Source: JAGOEF01 sp029564465 (GTDB lineage Bacteria; Bacteroidota; Bacteroidia; Bacteroidales; ML635J-15). From it: a DNA stretch of 64,000 nucleotides. Where the stretch lies: assembly GCA_029564465.1 (NCBI GenBank), contig JAKQPY010000062.1:6952-70951 (forward strand), given 5' to 3'. Positions 42,144-50,607 of the stretch are shown in pieces; position 1 is the stretch's first letter, and the number at the start of each line of letters is the position of its first letter. The translations under genes were made by a program, and so were the position numbers. Below the pieces are notes generated by a model. The model did no database searches. It was not told the DNA's origin and saw only the letters and a list, made by a program, of their open reading frames with translations.

Positions 42144-43514
42144 GTGAAAACAAAAATCTGCATTATCGTTGTTTTGATTGCCTGCACCGGGTTGGTTGCA
42201 CCCATTAAGGCTCAGCGAATGGTTATCGACAGTATCAGGTTGCAGGGCAACAATAAAACACAAGGTGAAATAATTTTCGCAGAATTAAGTTTTGCTCCCG
42301 GCGACAGCCTTACTTCGACAATGCTCGACCGGGAAGTAATTGTTTCGGAAAATAAACTCCGGTTACTCGGTTTATTTAATTTTGTAAACATCACTTATCA
42401 GGCAACCAATTCGGAGCATGTATGCGTTATAGTTGACCTTGTTGAACGCTGGTATGTGTGGGTATATCCTATTTTGGAGATTGGGGATATCAACCTCGAT
42501 ACTTATATTTTGAATCAGGAATATACCCGCATTAACTATGGAATTTCGTTTGAGCGACACAATCTGTTTGGTAAAAACCAACTGATAAAAGCAAAACTAC
42601 GCCTTGGTTTTAAGGAACAATACTCTGTTTATTATTCTAACCCGGTATGTCAGGGTAAAAAAAACCTGGGGTACTTTGCCGGAGTTGATTTTTTCAGGAT
42701 GAAGGAAGCAGTAGTCGCTACCGAAAACTTCAAACCCGTTTATTACAAATCGCCCGGCCAAAACCAGTATATCTTCCACTACCTGAACGCATCGGCAGGT
42801 ATGGGATTAAAGCTTGCCGGTTCAACGAATCTGAAGGTAAAATTGGCATACCACTATTATTTCTGCGACATCGATTATCCTGATTTCGGCAGTAACAATT
42901 TCAGATTTCCCGAAGCATCCTTGAAAATCGAATCGGATCACCGTGACAACAAATATTTCCCAAGTTCAGGATATTTTATAAGTTTCGAAATTTCGAAATA
43001 TGGTTTTTTCAAGTATCCTGATATTAACAGCACCGATCTGTTGATTTTCGATTTGAAATTCGATGCACATGTTCGTCTTGCAAAAAACATTCTGGCAGGA
43101 ACCCAGACCCACTGGGTTTACCAGAACAGTGGAACGGAACACACAAATTTCTGGTTATACCGGAGTATTGGTTACGAAAATTACCTGCGTGGAGCTGATA
43201 ATATGATAATAAATTCAGCGCTGTATGCCTATGCAAAAAATTCAATTCGTTTTACGCTGTTCCATCGCGACCGCAGCGAAATGCACCTGACTGGTCTGCG
43301 ACAATTCGATCTTTTCCATCTTTCACTTTATGCCGGTGCCTTTGCCGATATTGCCATCGCAAAACCTTACGGGCTCATCGTCGGAACCGGTGCTGGTTTC
43401 GATTTAGTCACATACTACGACCGGGTTTTAAGTCTGTATTACGCCTACAACAATGTAACCAAAAACTTTAATATATTTGTCCAGTTCAAGTCTCCAATAA
43501 TTAAACAATACTAA
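42144..43514 (+). CDS. Outer-membrane beta-barrel protein with a single POTRA-like domain
   Basis: The 456-residue protein starts with GTG and a signal peptide (KICIIVVLIACTGLVAPIKAQ). Residues 25-105 form a POTRA-like domain (VIDSIRLQGNNKTQGEIIF). The rest has alternating-residue strands typical of an Omp85-type barrel (YGISFERHNLFGKNQLIK, DHRDNKYFPSSGYFISFE, which carries the usual D-x-R-x-x-x-x-P-x-x-G strand, and a terminal VQFKSPIIKQY). It is like a small BamA/TamA relative. It sits between the CBS gene and nadK, with bamA proper 3.4 kb downstream. The secretion or assembly role is inferred. Confidence 0.82.
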   Translation: MKTKICIIVVLIACTGLVAPIKAQRMVIDSIRLQGNNKTQGEIIFAELSFAPGDSLTSTMLDREVIVSENKLRLLGLFNFVNITYQATNSEHVCVIVDLVERWYVWVYPILEIGDINLDTYILNQEYTRINYGISFERHNLFGKNQLIKAKLRLGFKEQYSVYYSNPVCQGKKNLGYFAGVDFFRMKEAVVATENFKPVYYKSPGQNQYIFHYLNASAGMGLKLAGSTNLKVKLAYHYYFCDIDYPDFGSNNFRFPEASLKIESDHRDNKYFPSSGYFISFEISKYGFFKYPDINSTDLLIFDLKFDAHVRLAKNILAGTQTHWVYQNSGTEHTNFWLYRSIGYENYLRGADNMIINSALYAYAKNSIRFTLFHRDRSEMHLTGLRQFDLFHLSLYAGAFADIAIAKPYGLIVGTGAGFDLVTYYDRVLSLYYAYNNVTKNFNIFVQFKSPIIKQY

Positions 43515-43516
43515 GT

Positions 43517-44398
43517 ATGAAACTGGCTGTTTACGGCAGAAATTTTCCGAAAAAATTCAACGGTGTCGCCATTCAGTTTTTCGAGTTGCTTCGGACAGCC
43601 GGCATTCAGATTTACATTAATGAAAAATTTCACGATTTTATTTCGGTAAATCTTGCTTATAAGTTACCGGTCGAAGGGGTCTATCAACAGCATCTGGCAG
43701 CCGATATTAATTTCGATATGCTGATTAGTATTGGTGGTGACGGCACCTTTCTCGAAGCGGTAACATTGATTTACAACCGGGACATTCCTGTTTTGGGAAT
43801 AAACACCGGCAAACTGGGATTTCTGGCAACGGTGAGTCACGATCAGGTAATAGGAGCTGTTAATCAGATTGTAGAAAAAAAGTACAGCCTATCGAAACGT
43901 TGGTTGCTGGGTATGGAAACCGGTTGTGAAATACTCTCACCATACAGTTTTGCGCTCAACGAGTTTACGATTCAAAAATTACACATGCTTAACATGATTA
44001 AAATCAAGGTGTTTTGTAACGATGAATTTGTAAATACTTACTGGGCCGATGGCATCATTATAGCAACACCGACAGGGTCAACTGCCTATTCGCTGAGCTG
44101 CAATGGTCCGATACTATCACCCGAAAGCGATTGTTTTCTGATTACTCCGATTGCAACGCACAATCTGAGTGTACGTCCACTGGTAATACCAGCCAATGCC
44201 ACCATCAGACTCCAAGCCGACGGCCCCGTAAAAGAGTTGCTTGCCACACTCGATTACAGGTCACAGGCTGTAAAGTCAAATACAGAGTTTACGATAAAAA
44301 AATCAGAATTTCATATTAATGTTGTAAATTTGTCTCAAAATTATTATTTTAGCACCCTCCGCGAGAAGTTGATGTGGGGTGTTGATGTGCGGAATTAA
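43517..44398 (+). CDS. nadK: NAD kinase
   Basis: NadK phosphorylates NAD to NADP. The 293-residue protein has the diacylglycerol-kinase-like GGDG motif in ISIGGDGTFLEAVTLI (about residues 72-87), the NE motif in FALNEFTIQK and the TPTGSTAYSLSCNGPIL block. All are complete. Start ATG three bases after the previous stop. It is in the same transcript as the outer-membrane genes, a placement common in this phylum and without an obvious functional reason. Confidence 0.96.
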   Translation: MKLAVYGRNFPKKFNGVAIQFFELLRTAGIQIYINEKFHDFISVNLAYKLPVEGVYQQHLAADINFDMLISIGGDGTFLEAVTLIYNRDIPVLGINTGKLGFLATVSHDQVIGAVNQIVEKKYSLSKRWLLGMETGCEILSPYSFALNEFTIQKLHMLNMIKIKVFCNDEFVNTYWADGIIIATPTGSTAYSLSCNGPILSPESDCFLITPIATHNLSVRPLVIPANATIRLQADGPVKELLATLDYRSQAVKSNTEFTIKKSEFHINVVNLSQNYYFSTLREKLMWGVDVRN

Positions 44399-44445
44399 AT
44401 ATTAAGGTATTTGTTGATATTACTGTATTTTGAAATAAACCGGTT

Positions 44446-45339
44446 ATGAAAAAAATAACAATTTTTCTTATTTTCAGTGTTTTTTGTTCGTTTGCGTTAC
44501 ATGCGCAATTGGGTACCCATTGGAAAAAAATCCGCCATGAAGCCATTGTCGGGTTCGGCGCCACTAGTTTTTTAGGTGAATTGGGCGGGGCCAATCAGAT
44601 TGGGACTCACTTTATCCGCGATTTCGAATTTAAATCGACCAAAGGGCTTTTCGAGGTAGGTTATCGCTATAAACTGGAAGAAGACTGGGCAATTAAAGGA
44701 GCCATATGGTATGGTTGGGTTTCTGGAGCAGATAGTCTCACTCAGGAGATTCACCGCAGAAACCGCGATCTCAGTTTCAGGTCTCCCATTGTTGAACTTA
44801 CCGCAAACATTGAGTATTCAATAATCAACGAGAGATACGGGCACCGATACGATTTGAGGAGAATAAAAGGTAAAAAAAATACCCCGAACCTTTACGTATT
44901 TACCGGAGTGAGTGCTTTTTACTTTAATCCCAAAGCAAAATACACCGATGGGGAATGGTATGCATTACAACCATTGGGAACCGAAGGACAGGGCAGGGTA
45001 CCCACACGCGAAAAATACAGCCGTATTGCCATGGCGATTCCGGCCGGTATTGGGATGAATTATATGCTCGACCGTAATTGGGGAATAGGCGCAGAACTTG
45101 GTTTCCGCTACACCTTCACCGATTATATGGACGATGTAAGTACAACCTATGTTGACAGTAATCTGTTTAATGATGACCCGATTGCCCAGTATTTTCATGA
45201 TCCGACCAACGGAACCTGGGTAGGTGCCGGGACATTAAACCAGCGTGGAGACGATCACTACAACGATTTTTACATGTTCCTGTCGGTAAATGCCAGCTAT
45301 AAAATCAGACCGCGTCAACCGGGCTTACCTAAATTTTAA
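44446..45339 (+). CDS. DUF6089-type outer-membrane protein
   Basis: The 297-residue protein has a signal peptide (KKITIFLIFSVFCSFALHAQ) and an eight-stranded-like barrel with strands such as HEAIVGFGATSFLGELGG, GLFEVGYRYKLEEDWAIKG and GIGAELGFRYTFTDYMDDV. The opening glycine-rich strand and the acidic FTDYMDDVS segment near the end are typical of the DUF6089 group in Bacteroidota. Function is unknown. The nadK-DUF6089-uppS-bamA order is conserved in the phylum, so it may take part in envelope assembly. Confidence 0.8.
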   Translation: MKKITIFLIFSVFCSFALHAQLGTHWKKIRHEAIVGFGATSFLGELGGANQIGTHFIRDFEFKSTKGLFEVGYRYKLEEDWAIKGAIWYGWVSGADSLTQEIHRRNRDLSFRSPIVELTANIEYSIINERYGHRYDLRRIKGKKNTPNLYVFTGVSAFYFNPKAKYTDGEWYALQPLGTEGQGRVPTREKYSRIAMAIPAGIGMNYMLDRNWGIGAELGFRYTFTDYMDDVSTTYVDSNLFNDDPIAQYFHDPTNGTWVGAGTLNQRGDDHYNDFYMFLSVNASYKIRPRQPGLPKF

Positions 45340-45411
45340 TACCATTGTAATTTTTGCAGACTTTATACGTTGTTGGTTTAAGAATTCTATTAAGATGAAA
45401 AACTTTCTGGT

Positions 45412-46146
45412 ATGAAGTCTGTTAATTTTGTTATCATTATCACCTGTATTGTGATTGGCTTTGAGGCTGTTACACCGGCAAAAGCACAGCGTAGTGGTGC
45501 CGGAGAACTGGGTGCTATGGGCGGAGCATCTTACTATATGGGTGACATAAACCTTGCCCTGCCTTTTTATCAGCCCCAATTAACCCTGGGTGCTTTCTAC
45601 AAACATCATTTGAATTCGAGATTGAGCCTCAGGGTCGGTTTCTACGTTGCTTCGCTTGCAGCCAGTGATCAGGATTTCGATTCGTATTACCAACAATTGC
45701 GCAATCAAAGTTTTTCGACTAACCAAATGGAAATTTCGCTGCAAACTGAATTCAATTTTTTGCCCTATCTGGTTGGCGAAATGAAGAAGCGTAACTACAC
45801 CCCATATCTACAAACCGGACTAACTTATTATCTGACACCGCTTTCGCAGGATGTCGCAGGGCTGGCTATACCGGTTGGGTTTGGATTCAAGGTAAATATT
45901 TCGCGCAGGATGATTCTTTGCGCAGAATGGTGTTTCAGGCGCACATTTACCGATTTACTCGATAACACAACCGGTGAAGACCTGTACCAATATAATAACC
46001 GGGAACGGACTCCTTATAATTCGACGACGGGGATCCGACAAAACGGATTTGCCATGAACAAAGACTGGTACTCATATGCATCACTTGGATTGTCTTACGC
46101 ATTCAGCTGGGGTGGATTTCCCTGCCCGGCATACGATGTTTATTAA
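45412..46146 (+). CDS. Second DUF6089-like outer-membrane protein
   Basis: The 244-residue protein has a signal peptide (SVNFVIIITCIVIGFEAVTPA) and a barrel with a strand GELGAMGGASYYMGDINLAL that parallels the start of the neighbouring protein. The segment RRTFTDLLDNTTGEDLY matches FTDYMDDV of its neighbour, so the two look like old paralogues. It ends with WGGFPCPAYDVY. Start chosen at the ATG at 45412. It lies eight bases before uppS. Function is unknown. Confidence 0.8.
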   Translation: MKSVNFVIIITCIVIGFEAVTPAKAQRSGAGELGAMGGASYYMGDINLALPFYQPQLTLGAFYKHHLNSRLSLRVGFYVASLAASDQDFDSYYQQLRNQSFSTNQMEISLQTEFNFLPYLVGEMKKRNYTPYLQTGLTYYLTPLSQDVAGLAIPVGFGFKVNISRRMILCAEWCFRRTFTDLLDNTTGEDLYQYNNRERTPYNSTTGIRQNGFAMNKDWYSYASLGLSYAFSWGGFPCPAYDVY

Positions 46147-46154
46147 ACCAGGCC

Positions 46155-46898
46155 ATGAGTAAACTTTCGGAAATTGATAAGACCAGACTTCCTGCCCATA
46201 TAGCTATAATTATGGACGGGAACGGCCGCTGGGCAAAAGAACAAGGCAAAAACCGTCTTTTCGGGCATCAGCAAGGGGCAAGAGCAGTAAAAAGCGCGAT
46301 TATCGGAGCACGTGAAGCAGGAATTAAATACCTCACACTATATGCTTTTTCGACCGAAAACTGGAATCGACCCGAAGACGAAGTCAAAGGACTGATGAAC
46401 CTTCTGGTAACCTCGATCGAAAAAGAGCTTGCCGAATTGCACGAAAATGGGGTACGTCTGATAATCCTGGGTGATTTGAGCCGGCTTAGCAATAAAGTAC
46501 GTAAAAAAGTTGAATTTGCAGTAACCAAAACTGCCTCCAACACCGAACTCAGCCTTCAGGTTGCCCTAAGTTATAGTGGTCGCTGGGAAATTGCAACTGC
46601 AGCACAACGAATTGCTGCCGATTGTATTGAAGGCAAAATTACACCTGCCGATATCACCGAAACATCGTTCCAGCAATATCTATCCACTGCAGGTATTCCC
46701 GATCCTGAACTCATGATAAGAACCAGTGGCGAAATGAGAATCAGTAATTTTTTATTGTATCAGTTAGCCTACTCCGAATTGTATTTCCCCTCGCTCCACT
46801 GGCCTGAATTTACTAAAGAAACCTTGTTCGAAGCTATAATTAATTATCAGAACCGCGAACGACGTTTCGGAAAAACAAGTGAACAAATAAAAACCTAA
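46155..46898 (+). CDS. uppS: Isoprenyl (undecaprenyl diphosphate) synthase
   Basis: UppS adds isopentenyl units in cis to farnesyl diphosphate to make the undecaprenyl carrier for peptidoglycan, O-antigen and other glycans. The 247-residue protein has the catalytic Asp21 in IIMDGNGRWAKEQGKNR, GHQQGA, the hydrophobic pocket block YAFSTENWNRP and the C-terminal RTSGEMRISNFLLYQLAY with the conserved Arg and Ser. Its product serves the murI- and glmM-supplied wall pathway. It lies 9 bases before bamA. Confidence 0.96.
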   Translation: MSKLSEIDKTRLPAHIAIIMDGNGRWAKEQGKNRLFGHQQGARAVKSAIIGAREAGIKYLTLYAFSTENWNRPEDEVKGLMNLLVTSIEKELAELHENGVRLIILGDLSRLSNKVRKKVEFAVTKTASNTELSLQVALSYSGRWEIATAAQRIAADCIEGKITPADITETSFQQYLSTAGIPDPELMIRTSGEMRISNFLLYQLAYSELYFPSLHWPEFTKETLFEAIINYQNRERRFGKTSEQIKT

Positions 46899-46907
46899 TT
46901 TTGCCGC

Positions 46908-49442
46908 ATGAAAAAGATTGGATTACTCTTGTTGGTTATGTGCTTTGCGTTTTCGATGCAGGCTCAGGATGAGATTACCGCTCAACCAAAAAAAATTGAT
47001 TATACCGAACCGGCAGAATACGAAATTGGCGGAATTCAGATCAGCGGAATCCGGTACCTTGACCCAAACGTGTTGATTCATCTGACAGGCCTTCAGGTGG
47101 GCGATGTTATAATGATACCCGGTGACGAAATCACAAAAGCCATCAATAAACTTTGGGAGCAAGGCCTGTTTTCGGAAGTGAAAATAAGCCTGATTAAAGT
47201 GGTTAACAATAAAGCTTTCATTGATATATATCTGCAGGAACGCCCTCGTTTATCAAAGTACGCTTTTAGTGGTATCCGAAAATCGGAGGCCGACGATATC
47301 AAAGAGCAGATAAAACTGGTTCGTGGAAGTCAGGTTACCGAAAACACCTTGCTGACCACAAAAAACATTGTAATAAATTACTTCATCGACAAAGGATTTT
47401 ATAACGTTGATGTTACTATCGATCAGGAACCTGACACGACAATGGTTAACCATATCATTCTCAAAATAAACATCAACAAGAACGAAAAAATTAAAATCAA
47501 CGATATACACTTCTCAGGAAATGTTGCTATAGGTCACGAAAAGAAATGGTATAATTTTTACCGTTCGCCCGAAAAAATTGCAGATTCCCAGTTGAGGAGA
47601 GCTATGAAAGAAACCAAAGAAAAGCGCTGGTATAACATCTTCAAAGCCTCGAAAATGATGGAGGATAAATACGAAGAGGATAAAACAAAAATTATTGCAA
47701 AATACAATGAGCTGGGGTTTCGCGATGCCCGGATTATTTATGATTCTATTGTACGACACGACAATCAGACCATCGATGTGTTTATAGGCATCGAAGAAGG
47801 ACCCAAATATTATTATCGCAACATCACATGGCTTGGAAATACCAAGTATTCTTCAGAGATTTTGTCTCAGGTACTGGGTATAAAAAAAGGAGATGTTTAC
47901 AATCAGAAATTACTTGACGAAAAATTGTTGTACGATCCACAAAGCGTATTTTCGCTGTATCAGGACAACGGATATTTATTTTCGAGTATCACACCGGTGG
48001 AAACATATGCCGGAAACGATTCGCTCGACATTCAGATGCGCGTTTACGAAGGAAAACAGGCACGCATTAACCGTGTAAGTATTTCGGGGAATACCCGTAC
48101 CAACGACCGCGTGGTTATGCGAGAAGTACGTACATCGCCCGGAAGTCTTTACAAACGCAGCGAAGTGCAACGCACCATACGTGAATTTGCCCAGTTGGGA
48201 TATTTCGATCCCGAAAAACTGAATGTTGATTTCAATCCCGACCCGGCAAAAGGAACCGTCGATTTGGAATACCTTGTCGAAGAGAAACCCTCGGACCAGA
48301 TTGAATTATCGGGTGGTTGGGGAGCCGGGATGATCGTTGGTACATTGGGATTATCGTTCAATAATTTCTCGTTACGCAATATTTTCAACCCATCCTCCTA
48401 CCGACCGCTCCCAAGTGGTGACGGGCAACGTCTTAGCCTCAGGGCACAGGCCAGCGGACTGTGGTATCAGAATTACAGTTTCATGTTTGTGGAACCCTGG
48501 TTGGGAGGTAACAAACCCAATTCGCTTACTACATCGGTATATCATTCAATTACTACCAACGGAGCTACCGACGAAGAAGAGCGCACTTCGTTTAAGGTTA
48601 CCGGAGCAGCCTTTGGACTGGGACGAAGACTGGCATGGCCTGATGATTATTTTACACTCTATAACGAACTCAGTTACCGGTACTACGACATTAACAACTA
48701 TTCAGGCTTCCTTTATAAACAGGGGCATTCAAACAATATTTGCTTCAAGACTGCAGTAAGTCGTGCTTCCAGCGGGCCCAATCCAATTTTCCCCACGGTA
48801 GGCTCATCGTTTAGTTTTTCGGTTGAACTCACCCCCCCATATTCAGCGTTTCAGAATGCAGACTATTCAACAATGAGTGCAACTGAAAAATACAAATGGA
48901 TTGAATATCACAAGTGGAAGGTCAGCGGCTCGTGGTTTACCACCTTGTTGGGCAGCAAATCGGGCGACTCGCGCGCATTGGTTTTGCTCACCAAATTCGA
49001 AGCAGGAATACTCGGGTACTATAACAGAAAATTGGGACCATCCCCGTTCGAAGGTTTTCAGCTTGGAGGCGACGGATTATACGGTTACAACCTGTATGGC
49101 CGCGAAACTATTGGTATGAGGGGCTATTTAAATAACTCATTGACTCCTGAAGACGGGGGGAATGTATATGATAAATTTACTCTTGAGTTGAGGTATCCTC
49201 TCTCGCTGAACCCTACTGCGACATTGTTTGCACTTGCTTTTGTTGAAGCAGGGAATGCCTGGTACGACATTAAAAAATTCAATCCGTTCGATGTTAAAAG
49301 ATCTGCCGGTGTGGGTGTCAGAATTTATATGCCTATGATTGGTATGCTGGGCGTTGACTGGGGCTATGGTTTCGACGAAATTCCCGGAGTAACTGGTTCT
49401 AATGGCAGTCAGTTTCATTTTGTAATTGGACAAACATTTTAA
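46908..49442 (+). CDS. bamA: Outer-membrane protein assembly factor BamA
   Basis: BamA is the core of the beta-barrel assembly machine. The 844-residue protein has a signal peptide (IGLLLLVMCFAFSMQAQ), five POTRA repeats over about residues 30-450 (ISGIRYLDPNVLIHLTGLQV, KYAFSGIRKSEADDIKEQI and others), and the Bac_surface_Ag barrel with GGDGLYGYNLYGRETIGMRG (loop 6 region; the family VRGF/IRGY motif reads GMRGYL) and the closing VIGQTF. It is normal in length. It is followed by two Skp-like chaperones that deliver its clients, as in many bacteria. Confidence 0.96.
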   Translation: MKKIGLLLLVMCFAFSMQAQDEITAQPKKIDYTEPAEYEIGGIQISGIRYLDPNVLIHLTGLQVGDVIMIPGDEITKAINKLWEQGLFSEVKISLIKVVNNKAFIDIYLQERPRLSKYAFSGIRKSEADDIKEQIKLVRGSQVTENTLLTTKNIVINYFIDKGFYNVDVTIDQEPDTTMVNHIILKININKNEKIKINDIHFSGNVAIGHEKKWYNFYRSPEKIADSQLRRAMKETKEKRWYNIFKASKMMEDKYEEDKTKIIAKYNELGFRDARIIYDSIVRHDNQTIDVFIGIEEGPKYYYRNITWLGNTKYSSEILSQVLGIKKGDVYNQKLLDEKLLYDPQSVFSLYQDNGYLFSSITPVETYAGNDSLDIQMRVYEGKQARINRVSISGNTRTNDRVVMREVRTSPGSLYKRSEVQRTIREFAQLGYFDPEKLNVDFNPDPAKGTVDLEYLVEEKPSDQIELSGGWGAGMIVGTLGLSFNNFSLRNIFNPSSYRPLPSGDGQRLSLRAQASGLWYQNYSFMFVEPWLGGNKPNSLTTSVYHSITTNGATDEEERTSFKVTGAAFGLGRRLAWPDDYFTLYNELSYRYYDINNYSGFLYKQGHSNNICFKTAVSRASSGPNPIFPTVGSSFSFSVELTPPYSAFQNADYSTMSATEKYKWIEYHKWKVSGSWFTTLLGSKSGDSRALVLLTKFEAGILGYYNRKLGPSPFEGFQLGGDGLYGYNLYGRETIGMRGYLNNSLTPEDGGNVYDKFTLELRYPLSLNPTATLFALAFVEAGNAWYDIKKFNPFDVKRSAGVGVRIYMPMIGMLGVDWGYGFDEIPGVTGSNGSQFHFVIGQTF

Positions 49443-49455
49443 TTTTTTAATTTTG
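49425..49455 (+). promoter_or_regulatory. Promoter of the first ompH gene
   Basis: ATTG (49425-49428), a 19-base spacer and TAATTTTG (49448-49455) match the Bacteroidota promoter with one mismatch in the -33 box. It overlaps the bamA stop, with a start near 49462. Confidence 0.62.
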
Positions 49456-49512
49456 GCGTATATTTTGTAATTGAGACATCGTTCAATAATGTTAAACTAA
49501 AATATCAGGACC

Positions 49513-50025
49513 ATGAAACGTTCATTAATAATTATCTCGCTGATGCTTTTTGCAACAGCAACATGGGCACAAAAATACGCCTACGTCGACACTGAGTACA
49601 TTCTCAACAATATTCCACTGTACGAATCAGCTCAGCAACAACTCAATGAGATGTCGGAGGATTGGAAGGCCGAAGTTGATGCAATGCAAACCCAGGTTGA
49701 TAAAATGTATAAAGACTTTCAGGCTGAAAAAGTCCTTCTTACCGATGAATTGCGTAATAAACGAGAACAGGAAATTCTTGCAAAAGAACGTGAGATGCGT
49801 GATTTACAGAAGAAATATTTCGGTCGCGATGGTTTACTGTTTAAAAAAAGACAGGAGTTGGTGAAGCCAATTCAGGATGATATTTACAATGCGGTTAAAG
49901 AAATTGCCGTCGAAGGAAGTTATGCGGTAATATTTGATACTGCCAACAGTATGAACATGCTCTATACCGATCCAAAATACGACAAAAGCGATGAAGTTCT
50001 GAAAAAATTGGGTTATAAAAATTAA
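49513..50025 (+). CDS. OmpH/Skp-family periplasmic chaperone (first)
   Basis: Skp-type chaperones hold unfolded outer-membrane proteins in the periplasm and pass them to BamA. The 170-residue protein has a signal peptide (SLIIISLMLFATATWAQ), a starting strand YAYVDTEYILNNIPLYE, a long charged coiled coil at about residues 40-125 (ending LAKEREMRDLQKKYFGR), and the family C-terminal strand with VIFDTANSMNMLYTDP. The layout is that of OmpH, which forms trimers with tentacle-like helices. It has its own promoter at the end of bamA. Confidence 0.92.
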   Translation: MKRSLIIISLMLFATATWAQKYAYVDTEYILNNIPLYESAQQQLNEMSEDWKAEVDAMQTQVDKMYKDFQAEKVLLTDELRNKREQEILAKEREMRDLQKKYFGRDGLLFKKRQELVKPIQDDIYNAVKEIAVEGSYAVIFDTANSMNMLYTDPKYDKSDEVLKKLGYKN

Positions 50026-50037
50026 TAATTATATTTG
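50007..50037 (+). promoter_or_regulatory. Promoter of the second ompH gene
   Basis: ATTG (50007-50010), a 19-base spacer and TATATTTG (50030-50037) match the promoter with the same one mismatch as at the first ompH. It overlaps the first ompH stop, with a start near 50044, about 14 bases before the ATG. Confidence 0.62.
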
Positions 50038-50057
50038 CTCACTAAATAATACTTACT

Positions 50058-50558
50058 ATGAAAAAACTTATTCTGATATCGTTGGCACTGATTCTGGTAA
50101 CACCGATATTTTCGCAAAAAACCAAATATGGGCATGTAAATACAGCGACCTTGTTCGAAGCTATGCCGGAACGTGCTGAAGCAAAAACAGCCCTGGAGCA
50201 ATATGCAAAAGAACTCGAAGACCAGTTACAGGTGATGTATCAGGAATATGAGAAAAAAATGAACGACTACAAAGCCGGAGCCGAAACTATGTCGCCGGCA
50301 ATTAAGCAAAACAAAGAGAAGGAATTGAAAGACCTCGAATCGAGAATTCAAACTTTTCAATACAATGCCCAGACCGATTTGCAAAACAAAGAACAGGAAT
50401 TACTGGAACCCATCTATACAAAAATTAAGGACGCCATAAAATTGGTGGGTGACGAAAATGCCTTCATGTATATTTACGATGTTAGCACCCTGCTTTATTA
50501 TTCTGACCAAAGTATTGATGTAACCGATTTGGTAAAAGCCAAGCTGAAAATTAAATAG
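50058..50558 (+). CDS. OmpH/Skp-family periplasmic chaperone (second)
   Basis: This 166-residue paralogue has a signal peptide (KLILISLALILVTPIFSQ), the starting strand YGHVNTATLFEAMPERAEA, a coiled coil at about residues 40-120 (KELKDLESRIQTFQYNAQ) and the C-terminal strand FMYIYDVSTLLYYSD. It is clearly related to its neighbour but diverged, so the pair is not a recent duplication. The two may form homo- or heterotrimers. It is followed by a terminator. Confidence 0.92.
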   Translation: MKKLILISLALILVTPIFSQKTKYGHVNTATLFEAMPERAEAKTALEQYAKELEDQLQVMYQEYEKKMNDYKAGAETMSPAIKQNKEKELKDLESRIQTFQYNAQTDLQNKEQELLEPIYTKIKDAIKLVGDENAFMYIYDVSTLLYYSDQSIDVTDLVKAKLKIK

Positions 50559-50577
50559 TCCTGATAAAACCAAAAGC

Positions 50578-50604
50578 AGACCATCAAAATGATGGTCTTT
50601 TTTT
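50578..50604 (+). terminator. Intrinsic terminator directly before murI
   Basis: Stem agaccatc (50578-50585), loop of five A/T bases and gatggtct (50591-50598) run into seven T. The murI ATG follows three bases after the T-run, so the terminator lies in the murI leader. No -7 box of the usual form is found between the stem and murI. Confidence 0.75.
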
Positions 50605-50607
50605 CGC

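Noticed and set aside
46896..46903. TAATTTTG directly before bamA, as a promoter -7 box
   Set aside because: It ends four bases before the ATG, so transcription would begin inside the start codon, and no -33 box is at the right distance.
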